A stretch of DNA of 64,000 nucleotides from Cristatella mucedo (taxonomy: Eukaryota; Bryozoa; Phylactolaemata; Cristatellidae). Each line of letters begins with the position of its first letter. Positions within the stretch are counted from its first letter, which is position 1. The notes under the pieces were generated by a model. It was given only the letters and a program-made list of their open reading frames with translations. It was not told the DNA's origin and did not search any database. The translations under genes were made by a program, and so were the position numbers. Of this stretch, positions 55,560 to 64,000 are shown piece after piece. Where the stretch lies: the NCBI GenBank assembly GCA_009760855.2, contig WPIO01000005.1, positions 3,496,501 to 3,560,500 on the forward strand. Reading direction: 5' to 3'.

Positions 55560-55905
55560 CTTGTACCCTCAGGTAGCGAAATCTCTTTGCAATGGTACTC
55601 CGAGTACCGTTAAAAGAATATGACTTGAGTCCGAAGAACAGCAACTTATTCGGCCTAGTTTTTCCACCGCCCCAGTGCATGTTTTTCTTTTTGGGTGGTT
55701 TGCATGCCTGTTTGTGCATTATTCAGTACAGGCTGCAAGTCTAAGGTCCAATCAAACGGTGGCCCAGGGTGTTCATTTGCTCGCTTTGGCATGCTGGCCA
55801 GAGCATGGTTCTTGCATGGTTTCTTCACGCTTGACTAAGATAAACCAAGCATGTCGCAGTTAGCTGTGAACGACCTGGAGAGTGCGTAAATTTACTCAGG
55901 ACCAC
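55560..55905 (-). repeat. Repeat family X, copy 2
   Basis: GGGTGGTTTGCATGCCTGTTTGTGCATTATT, GTGTTCATTTGCTCGCTTTGGCATGCTGGCC, GACCTGGAGAGTGCGTAAATTTACTCAGGACCACTA: reverse complement of 45935-46215. Similarity fades beyond about 55660 toward lower coordinates. Confidence 0.66.
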
Positions 55906-56639
55906 TACATAAAAACCATGATTAATATCATATTAATAAATAGCGAGAAGCATGTGACTTTTATTACAGTCGATTGATCCCTATCACCTAATGCAATGGC
56001 TGGAACAACTAACAGCAGTCTCTGTAGACCTATAACGACACAGCAACGGAAATTTGAATATACTGCTTTTATCGGCAAATAAAATCTTACTGGAAATTGA
56101 TAATTTAATGACGATCAAATGATAAATCTTGCAAGTATGCTCGTATAGAAAATTACTGCTCATTTTGAAGCCTTCTCGGACTTATGTAAGGAGAAGTCAT
56201 ACACAATGTATAGTAGATTGCACTCTCTACGTTAAATTAGACAAAATATTCTCAATTAAAATAGTGTGATACAAGTATTTTTACGCTCTTATAAGAAAAT
56301 CAAAGTATTCTAAAATATTTCATCATTCTTCGTCAAGTAACGAACGTGTTTCTGTAAGAAAGAACTGCAAGGTTTCCTTTTACCTTGCAGAGCTCAACAG
56401 CAACGTCTGTATACACCCATCAAAAATTGCATGACCAACTTTATGTTTTGGGCAGTTATTTTTTGGTTTCTGCTGTGTTGCATATTTTTTGTGTATTCGG
56501 TTTGATGTCGTTAAACTTGGCTGGTCAATTAACATGTTTTTTGATGGATCTAGAAGACTCTTTAAGTTGTGACCAGTCACAAAAAGTAGAAACGCTGGAC
56601 TGCCTAAGCCTTGGCAGCAAAAGCCCAAAATAAAGGCTT
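55906..56639. other. AT-rich unassigned sequence
   Basis: ORFs on both strands at 56380-56633 are mutually antisense and not supported. Confidence 0.3.
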
Positions 56640-57650
56640 GAAAGAGACGTCGAACGTCTCATTCGAAATAACGCTCAAATGAAGCTGGAGTTTGACTTAC
56701 TGAATAGAGAAAACTACTGAAACAAGACACTACACAGCCGAAACAAGAGAACATACTGCAGAAACAAGAAACCGAACTGGTGAAACAAATGACGGCACTT
56801 CAGGAACAAAAGAGCGAACTCCTGAAGCAAGAGATCGTACAGCAGAAACAAGAGACCGCACTGGGGAAACACGAGACCGAACAGCAGAAACGCCAGACTA
56901 AACTGGAAAAGCAAGTGACCGAACTGCTGAAACATCGACAAGAGTACGCGGGTAAATTAAGATGCTAAAGGCTGATGTGGCACCTCTCAAACAAGAGAAG
57001 GCTGAACTACTTTTGAGAGCCCTAACGGGCGACCTAGAACGAACTGGATGAAGCTGTACCGACGCTGCTCTGAAACAAGATAACTCATGTGAAATCGTAT
57101 ACACGCGCGACGCTTTCGTCGTTGAAGAACTGCAAGCGTCTCCATTCGACTGAGAGTGAGGCATGAAAAAGCCATGTCGCACGGTGGCGGAGTCCGGACT
57201 GGCAGCCTAAGGCAGACGTGTACAGTCTTCTATAGAATTTCTATTGGCAGCAGAAAGGAGGAAACGAGGCAGCACCTCCCATCTTCGCAGCAATCGGTGT
57301 GCCAACTTTACCCTTTAGCTGGCGAAATTGGCACTGACAAACGAATGCAGGGCCAATGCTTGGCCAATATTATTAGCCTGGAGGATGATGCGAGAAGATG
57401 TCACAGTTAACAGGGATATGAAAAGCCTTTTGGAAATGGCATGCAAGACAAGCATGATAGAAGATTTGAGCACGCTTGGGCTTGATGACGTTGAGTTGGA
57501 ACTTTCTGAACAGGAGAAGTTCCTCAATCTCGAAAGCTCAAGAAGGCGGTAGAAAAAAATTATTGGGATCGAGGCGCCTCGACCAAGATATCGGAACGAG
57601 ATGGTAAACAGCAAGCCTTCGTGAGACACGGCACCTCGATAGAAAATATA
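56640..57650 (+). pseudogene. Decayed coiled-coil protein gene
   Basis: Coding-like text on the plus strand: ERDVERLIRNNAQMKLEFDL (about 56644-56707), then after a frameshift at the AAAA run near 56710 an open frame 56708..56968 of eleven heptads with consensus TELLKQE. After another frameshift follow MLKADVAPLKQEKAELLLRA (56962-57021), and further down LLEMACKTSMIEDLSTLGLD and VELELSEQEKFLNLE (57430-57540). A long parallel coiled coil is predicted. Several frameshifts and stops make it a pseudogene, unless the breaks are introns. Protein family not recognised. Confidence 0.45.
56708..56938 (+). repeat. Eleven 21-bp tandem units encoding coiled-coil heptads
   Basis: Consensus ACCGAACTGCTGAAACAAGAG (T-E-L-L-K-Q-E), eleven units of exactly 21 bp, with substitutions but no indels and no stop in this frame. 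Hydrophobic and polar positions of the heptad are mostly kept. Confidence 0.88.
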
Positions 57651-58334
57651 ATCGTCACCCGGTACTACCAGCAGCTTCTCATCCCTGTCTCTGGAGGTTT
57701 ATACATAAATGCAGCTATCGAGGAAATATTGTACAGGTTTTGCCATCTTTTTATCATTATTTATCTGCCAGATTTCCTGATGATGTGTCGTTAGTGATTG
57801 TGTCGTATAATCCATCAAAAATTTCAACCACTCTATTTCGTGCTAAAACAATTGAGTACCGACAAATCAATTTGAGGCCTTGTGTGGAAAAGTATTTCCT
57901 CACTTAGCGTCAAAGCTGCAAAAATTTCCAGCAACTGGTGTCTTTTTTGTAATATGGGGCGAACGTTTTTATCTCAGAGAGCTTGCCTAAATGTAGACCT
58001 CTGTCGAGTGTCAAAAAGAGAGCATGAGCAGTAGCACACCCCTTGTTCACATCTTTAATTAACATGAATTACCTTACTGCTCCCACATCCCCGTCGAAGT
58101 AGGAAAAATTGTCACTTAGTTATTTGGTAGCCCCTATAAATGTACTGCAGCTGTGAAACTGAAAATTGCAGCATTAATCGACCTGGAACACTTCTAAGTG
58201 AGCTGAGTGTCTCTTAGAGCATCATGTCCAAGGTCAAAGAGATAGTTTGGGTTTATTCCTTTAATATCATTTTCCTTGAATTATAGTTGTGTATAGTCTT
58301 GAAAAGTAATCTCCTTTTAATGGTATCTATGGTC
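57651..58334. other. Unassigned sequence
   Basis: AT-rich; nothing recognised. Confidence 0.3.
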
Positions 58335-58830
58335 TCTGTTACCGGGGTGATTGCCAAGCAAAATCTAGGCTTCCACTTCTATGTGGATGACACTCAGTTG
58401 TACTTTTGCTTTGATCGCTCCCAGCCCTCCAGCACGTCAGATATTCTCAACTCAATGTTGCATGTATTGATGACATCCGCACATGGATGGCAACACAATT
58501 TCTTTGATTTAATGGTGGTAAAACTAACTTACTATTTAAAAAACCACCAAATTTGATTCAGAAAATGAAAAGGTTAAAGCTCAAAATTGGCTTTGACAGA
58601 ATATCTACTGTTGAATTTTCACCAAATCGAGGTGTCATATTCCAAAGTGATCTGTAGTTAGACGACCACAACAGCTCCACAGTCAAGAGTGCCTATCGTG
58701 AGGTACATAGCATTGATAAAACTTGATTTTCTTAGACAAATATACCAAATTAAGATTGGTTCAAGCAAGGTGTGCCGTTCTATGCAAACACGTGCTTACA
58801 GTTAGAGCAAAAATCTGCAACTAAGCTCAT
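58335..58830 (+). mobile_element. LINE family 1 fragment
   Basis: GTGATTGCCAAGCAAAATCTAGGCTTCCACTTCTATGTGGATGACACTCAGTTGTAC (catalytic box reads YVDD instead of YADD), FDRSQPSSTSD, then decayed thumb sequence to about 58830. 5'-truncated at nearly the same place as the 15385 copy. Confidence 0.82.
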
Positions 58831-60109
58831 GTTTCATGTGCCTTGAAATTATCGCATCGCATGAAATCAACACAATCGATTTGAAAGACTGCTTTGAGGG
58901 TACTGCAAATGGCTGGAATTGAATTGCGAATGCACGATAATCGTACCTCCACCTCCAGATCATTTGGTTCGTGACAATAATTACAACTCCTAAGAAATCT
59001 GAAGTGCTCTGCAATACACTGCTGAGTTAATCAATGATAGCACAATGCTTTCACCGTCAAGTCATCTTGACTGGAATTTGTGTGATATTTGTGTGGTCAT
59101 CGACATAGAAGCTCGAGTCTTGGCTGCCGATTTAAAGTGTCTCATATGAAAGGTTTTCATGCAAGTCTATTAAATCGGCTGGTCAGATTTTCTAATTCAT
59201 TACAAACTAAACAATGTATTTAGATGCAAATTGTTGCTAAAGTTTCTATGTAAATCGATGTGTTGATTTTTATGAATAGGGAATAGTTTACTTAATTTAC
59301 TAAATTAGCTTATCTAAAATGAACTGCAAAGAGGAGGTAAACTCTCCACCTGGCTAGTTTGAAAAGAGTTTCCGTTTTTCTAATATGGCTTGTATAACAA
59401 TTAATAAATCCAGGATACTTAGGTATGACGGTAATATGTATTCATGCAACACACGCATCCGTGGTTAAACAAATAAATTGAGCTTGGCTTTATTGACTCG
59501 TGTGAGCAGCAAGGGCTTTGTCAATATTTAGATATGGGCTAGATCGGGACCTTGGCGGTGCAAGCCACAGATCAAGGACTTACAAATTTGCAACAAAGTG
59601 TGCGAATTTATTACTAGAAACATCGACCGGACATATATCAGATTTCTTTCTATACTTGTTGGGCGTTGGCTGTGTCTTAATAAACTATATTTTGATATTC
59701 ACATTAGCACGTTTCTAGCACCAAGAGCTATCGTAGCTAATGCCGAGCATCAATTTCAAAAATAAAACAGATGCAACGGCGAACACACTAAACACTTTGC
59801 TTCCTACTTGTTGTTTTTTATGCCACTATCATGTTGTATTTATGTCTTGGCCAATGAATCACGTATGGCTAATTTGAAAACAGTAAAGCAGATAAAGAGC
59901 AAATACAAGTATATATGAATCAAAACTCTGAGATTTAAGGTAGTGTACATTATGATTATGATAACCGGCGACCGGCAATGATCATTTAAGGACGGCTTTA
60001 CAACAAATCGAATGACAGTGACGAACTAATTGTCGCGTAGTTTTTGCTGTTTAAGTCCATAAGTGACCTTGATCTTCCAAAATTACCCTTTGCATTGTCG
60101 GTGCATGTT
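58831..60109. other. AT-rich unassigned sequence
   Basis: No gene or repeat recognised. Confidence 0.3.
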
Positions 60110-60650
60110 TTCGCAAGGCTGATCAAAAGGAAGTGCAGCGTTTTAGGGAAACCCACGATAAAGAACTCTGAGAGTGAGCTTTGACTAGGGTGCAGAAGTC
60201 CTAACTCTAAATGTTCATACCCACAGTCATGGTAATAGGAACTTTGTGGGCTATAGGTTCGGCTAAGAGCAGCTAACCACAGAGATGATATTCTCGTTGG
60301 CCTATGAGTTTTGTTACTAAATCCAGCTCTTCTAGACAGGTGAAAATTGCTGTAAGGTAGTATATCAAGCTATCACCAAGCGAAACATCAGAGTCAGCAG
60401 AAGGTTAGATGCACTTCTTACTTTTGTCACTCCTGCCATCTTGTGACTTAAAATAAGAAAAGATAAGAAATTAATGCAATTAAGCAGTAAAGTGTCAATA
60501 GAAGCCATCAAACGCTTTTTACCAAACATTAATGACAGAATTCTTGTTAAGCCAAAAACCGAAACCATGGTTGATTTGCTATTAGGTCGACTCCTATCAG
60601 CCGTCATTTAGGTAATACTGCAACCATGATTGGGTATGTTTATTCTATCT
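60110..60650 (+). repeat. Repeat family Y, copy 2
   Basis: AAGAACTCTGAGAGTGAGCTTTGAC, AAGTCCTAACTCTAAATG, GCACTTCTTACTTTTGTCACTCC, GGTATGTTTATTCTATC; collinear with 49590-50170. Confidence 0.55.
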
Positions 60651-60718
60651 AAGTAGCTTAAAGTAACCTTTACAAAACATAAATCACTGCACTTATAAAA
60701 TAACGAATGCACCCGAAA

Positions 60719-60910
60719 GTGAACCAACTCATACCGGCTGGATGTTAAAAATCAGCAGGTGATTAGCAATATTTTGCCGTTTGGAGGCACGACATGTGAG
60801 AATTCCCAATGTCACGGATTAAAACACTTACTGTCCTACTATTGCGACCCCTATTAGACACGTAACTGGGCAGCCATCATCAAATGCCGTCGCCTGCCGC
60901 TCAGCCACCC
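60719..60910 (+). repeat. Repeat family Z, copy 2
   Basis: AGTGAACCAACTCATACCGG, ATATTTTGCCGTTTGGAGGC, ATGTGAGAATTCCCAATG, ACGTAACTGGGCAGCC; collinear with 47063-47290. Confidence 0.55.
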
Positions 60911-61257
60911 GAGCTGAGCACGATCGCTCTCACAGATATGCATGGATATGTGAGGCTCCTCGAATGACCAGCTGCCCAGCGGTAAGAGTGGCGACATGAT
61001 TCCGAATAATATGCCATAAGCACGAATGAATACACAAAGAACAACTCACCATGATCAAATAGTGAGCAACACGACCTTAAAATATATACACAGTATCGTA
61101 GGGAGTCAGAGAATGTCAATTCAAGTAAAGCAAAAGCAACGTGGCAACTGAGCGACTCGTCACAAACAATCCTAGCGGTAGTTTTGTGCCAACGTCAGGT
61201 GCAATATTGCATCTGCCAGATAGAAGAATTTGGATGTGGTATACCCAGTTTGGACAG

Positions 61258-61686
61258 GCTCGAATTCTGCTGGTGCTGGTGCTGCTACTACTACTGTCTG
61301 CTGCTGCTGCTGGCACTCTCTGCTGCTGCTGCTGCTGCCGCCCTCTGCTGCTGCTGCCGCCACTGGTGCTGCTGCTGCCCCATCTCTCTCCCTGTCTCAG
61401 TCTCAGTCTCTCTGTCTCTCTCTGTCTCTCTCTCTGTCTCTCTCTCTGTCTCTCTCTCCGTGTCTCTCTCTGTGTCTCTCTCTGTCTCTCCGTGTCTTTC
61501 TCTGTGTCTCTCTCTGTCTCTCCGTGTCTTTCTCTGTGTCTCTCTCTGTCTCTCTCTGTCTCTCTTTGTCTCTCTCTCTCTCTGTCTCTCTCTGTCTCTC
61601 TGTCTGTCTGTCTTTCTTTTTCTGTGTCTCTCTCTTTCTCTGTCTTTCTCTCTTTCTCTGTGTCTCTGTCTGTCTGTCTGTCTGCC

Positions 61687-61731
<45 letters not shown>

Positions 61732-61860
61732 GCTGCTGCTGCTACTCACCCTCCCTGCAGCTTCTACTGCCCACTCTCTCTGCTTCTGCTGCCCTTTTGC
61801 TGCCTCACTGCTGCCCTTCTGCTGCCTCACTGCTGCCAAGCTGCTTCCAAACTGCTTCCT
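61258..61860. repeat. Compound microsatellite: (CTG)n, (CTCTGT)n/(TCTG)n, (CTG)n
   Basis: 61265-61380 is CTG-rich, 61380-61728 consists of CT/CTGT units (TCTGTCTC, then pure TCTG at 61665-61718), and 61729-61860 is again CTG-rich. It opens long low-complexity ORFs in all three plus frames (up to 335 codons) and on the minus strand (206 codons); none is a gene. Confidence 0.93.
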
Positions 61861-61904
61861 CCCGGTGCTTCTTACTTTGCATTTGCACAAGATTTGCAAA
61901 GCCA

Positions 61905-62045
61905 ATGGCATACAAAGACATGGAAGGCAAGCTAACTGTACTTGCTTTGATAGGCAGAGCAGTAGACCTCAACAGTATGCAGCCTGACGACGTAGGTCAA
62001 GCTGATACAATGATTAGCGCCGGCAAGGTCCAGCAGAACATATCG
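61905..62045 (+). CDS. Candidate first exon of an unknown gene
   Basis: ATG at 61905 (context CCAATGG) opens exactly 47 codons, MAYKDMEGKLTVLALIGRAV, continuing with a polar segment (DLNSMQPDDVGQADTMISAG), to a strong donor ATATCG/GTAAGC. Family not recognised and no acceptor partner identified. The opposite strand here has a hydrophobic ORF (62203..61997), its antisense image or possibly the real one. Confidence 0.28.
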
Positions 62046-62237
62046 GTAAGCCCGATTGCCGTTTCTTTAAGCTGCTTCTCGATAACTGGAATTAGATTTC
62101 CAGCTAAAATGTCGACATGCAGCACTGCGAGGGAAATTCCGGAAAGCAGAGCACTAAACACAAAGCATTGCTCTATTATTGGAGTAACTGAAGCTCGGAA
62201 CAATAAAACCTTTTTCTACAGCTCCACGGTTAGCTAG

Positions 62238-63220
62238 AAATAATAGGACAGCTGAACGGGTTTTCCATAATACTAAGTATCGGCATAAGTTTACATGGTA
62301 GGTTAATAGTTTAATCAACGGCAGTGGTGTTCATTTCGCCAGGAAGACAAACGCATGCACGGTAATTGCAGCGTGTCCGCGATGGATTCCTTCTCCCCCA
62401 AAAAACGTTCCTCTGACAGTACGAGCTCAAGTTACCGACTTGATACGAAAATTGAGCGAAAGCAAAATAAATGTCACGCGACATCGGCGATAGAAAATCA
62501 GAATCGAACGTTTAGTTTAAGCTTCGTCGTAATAAGTAGCAGTGACATGATCGCCTGCTTAACCATCACCATTCGCTTTTAGATGCAGCGCTTACTTAGC
62601 GCGGCCATGAGGCTGTCTTCAGCCGCGGTTTCAGCAAGTTGTTCTTGGCTCGAAGCGCTTCCTCATCAGCCTAAAGTATTTGACGCTGTCACGCGATAGC
62701 GTACATATAATCAAGCTGAAAGGCGCCGCTCTGAGTTAGGAGTGCATGTTCTATTCATGGCGCCAGAAAGCGGCGAAATTTCGCACAGAAATTGCTGATG
62801 CTGGGAGCTTGCGAAATTGGGAAAATTACCACTAACCACCATACTCAAGCCAGCACGTACCCACTACCTCCTCCTTGGCTCAGAAATAAGCCTCCAATTA
62901 CAAATACCTGCGACAACGACGTGGTCTGCTTGAGTAGGCCTACACCGGCAGTTAAGATTCCGACGGCGTGCTACTTTAAAATGTCTGGTTAACGGCGTGT
63001 GGAGCGCTGGCACGTCGGGTTCGTGTGAACTTGCTGGGCACCGGTGAGTCCCGACACTGCACGTGTCGACGCCGCTACTTAAGGTGACGTCAAACCGCCG
63101 CGGTCGTATGGGCTAGCAGCGTTTACCGCCCCCAGCCCGTCACAAGCAGCTGCCGTGGTCAGGTACCTTAAAGAGGTTGCTGTCACTCTCTGCTGCTCTC
63201 ACTCTCTGCTTCCTCAAAAA
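62238..63220. other. Unassigned sequence
   Basis: No gene, RNA or repeat recognised; GC-richer from about 62590. Confidence 0.3.
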
Positions 63221-63270
63221 TCAGCAGCAGAGAGTGACAGCAGCAGCAGCAGCAGAAGCAGCAGAGAGTG

Positions 63271-63333
<63 letters not shown>

Positions 63334-63382
63334 GCAGCAGCACAGGCAGAGAGCGGCAGCGGAAGCAGCAGCCGCAGAGAGA
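63221..63382. repeat. (CAG)n microsatellite
   Basis: GCAGCAGCAG runs with short AGAGAGTGACAG interruptions, the purest stretch at 63272-63328. Directly adjoins a LINE-1 fragment. Its ORFs (poly-Ser, poly-Ala, poly-Cys) are artefacts. Confidence 0.93.
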
Positions 63383-63389
63383 TAGGCTG

Positions 63390-63745
63390 GAGCGAAAGAA
63401 TGAAGTGACCTAAAAGTGAGCAACAACACCTTGAAGTCGATGCGTTGTTTGACTGGTAGCCAGTGCACGTCGGCGAGAAGTGGTGTGATGTGGCAGCTGC
63501 GACGCTCACGACAGACAAGCCTAGCTGAAGAGTTTTACACTAGCTGTAATCGCCTGATTGCACATGCCGGTAGGCCAGCAAGCAGTGAGTTACAGAAGTC
63601 AAGACGGAATGTCGCGAATTCGTTGACCAACTTAGACTTGGTATCCTTATCCAAACAAGCCATAATTTTAGCAATGTTATGTAGCTGAAAGTAGGCAGAC
63701 TTGATTGTGGAGCTGATGTGGTCGTCGAACGACATCATACCTAAG
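63390..63745 (-). mobile_element. LINE family 1 fragment
   Basis: Minus reading from 63738: MSFDDHISSTIKSAYFQLHN, IAKIMACLDKDTKSKLVNEF, FRLDFCNSLLAGLPACAIRR, then LVCRE-like, HWLPVKQRIDFKVLLLTF ending at about 63390. Both ends truncated; mostly open, so fairly young. Confidence 0.87.
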
Positions 63746-64000
63746 CCATTGTTTACGGTCAGTTACAAACAGTGGTCACTGCGTTTTAAAAACCAAACGT
63801 AGATATCTTGTTATTCCGGGATTCAGCGGCCAGGAGACCAGAGTTACGTGGCATTCGCCAACTGTCGCCTACAGCCACGGCAAGCTTCAGCTGATGTCAG
63901 TACGTGGATTTCCATGCAGCCCAATGCTGCGTCGGACTTGGGTAGAGAGACATAACAGTAGCCATCGCAGAAGGGAAACTACCTGGAGAGGGCGTAAATT
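63746..64000. other. Unassigned; possible end of a third X repeat at right edge
   Basis: The last 30 bp (CTACCTGGAGAGGGCGTAAATT) resemble the end of repeat X at 55880-55898 (GACCTGGAGAGTGCGTAAATT). The rest is not recognised. Confidence 0.3.

Noticed and set aside
61997-62203. Hydrophobic minus-strand ORF with a possible acceptor upstream (GAGCTTCAG)
   Set aside because: No convincing donor before its stop and no family recognised; it is antisense to a plus exon with a better donor. Kept only as an alternative.
61141-62237. Three overlapping plus-strand ORFs (264, 267 and 335 codons) and a 206-codon minus ORF, the longest-looking frames in their region
   Set aside because: They are translations of CTG and TCTG/CTCTGT microsatellites in every frame (Leu/Ser/Cys or Arg/Glu runs) with no domain structure.
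63177-63518. ORFs rich in Ser, Ala or Cys around 63200-63500
   Set aside because: Products of the (CAG)n tract fused to LINE sequence.

Overview
The window is a piece of an invertebrate-type metazoan nuclear genome. Evidence: spliced genes with GT-AG introns, a ciliary Tectonic-type protein, an MFSD4-type sugar transporter, tRNA-derived SINEs, APE-type non-LTR retrotransposons, solo-LTR-like elements and a hAT-type MITE. The phylum cannot be fixed from the sequence alone. No prokaryotic gene organisation, rRNA, CRISPR array or free-standing tRNA gene was seen.

Only two host genes can be assigned with confidence. At the left edge, on the minus strand (1096 down to about 437, continuing off the window), is the 5' part of a Tectonic gene: a signal-peptide exon, then an exon with the Cys-rich motif CxCDxTxGxCDxNCCCDxDC, then a third exon. 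In the centre, on the plus strand, is a complete three-exon MFSD4/SLC60-type transporter: 16738..16869, 18493..18784, 25902..27079; 533 codons, all junctions in phase. Weaker coding traces are a GC-rich broken frame (about 1640-2030), a decayed coiled-coil gene with eleven in-frame 21-bp repeats (about 56640-57650) and two candidate first exons with strong donors (53534..53684 and 61905..62045).

Most of the rest is repeat. LINE family 1 (CR1/L2-like, ATT-rich tail, 3' stem-loop) has about 18 copies or fragments on both strands; one (15385-16548) keeps an intact 298-codon reverse-transcriptase C-terminal frame. LINE family 2 has an (ATTAC)n tail; its two best copies are at 19046-19866 (+) and 41578-42497 (-). 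SINE family A (six copies) and SINE family B (five copies) both have tRNA-like heads. The SINE B tail is a version of the LINE-1 3' stem-loop, which suggests it uses that LINE's reverse transcriptase. Two related solo LTRs (17164-17488, 30763-31092), one LTR-like insert (35035-35275) and one hAT MITE (10798-11128) are also present.

The most unusual component is a dispersed composite array ('G array') at 12470-13800, 33000-34716 and 40670-43130. It consists of diverged monomers of about 170 bp, each with a core resembling GTATTGGCCCGGGCCATTGC followed by GATTGC-type words. The copies differ by loss or gain of whole monomers, and the third is split by a LINE-2 insertion that is absent from the other two. 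A segment of about 900 bp holding a LINE-1 tail plus flanking DNA is present in inverted orientation at 31950-32850 and 44645-45560. Three further repeat pairs (X, Y, Z) lie between 45.9 and 60.9 kb. From about 50 to 61 kb the sequence is AT-rich and mostly unrecognisable.

Splice sites, repeat boundaries and families were read by eye; ends marked 'about' may be off by tens of bases.
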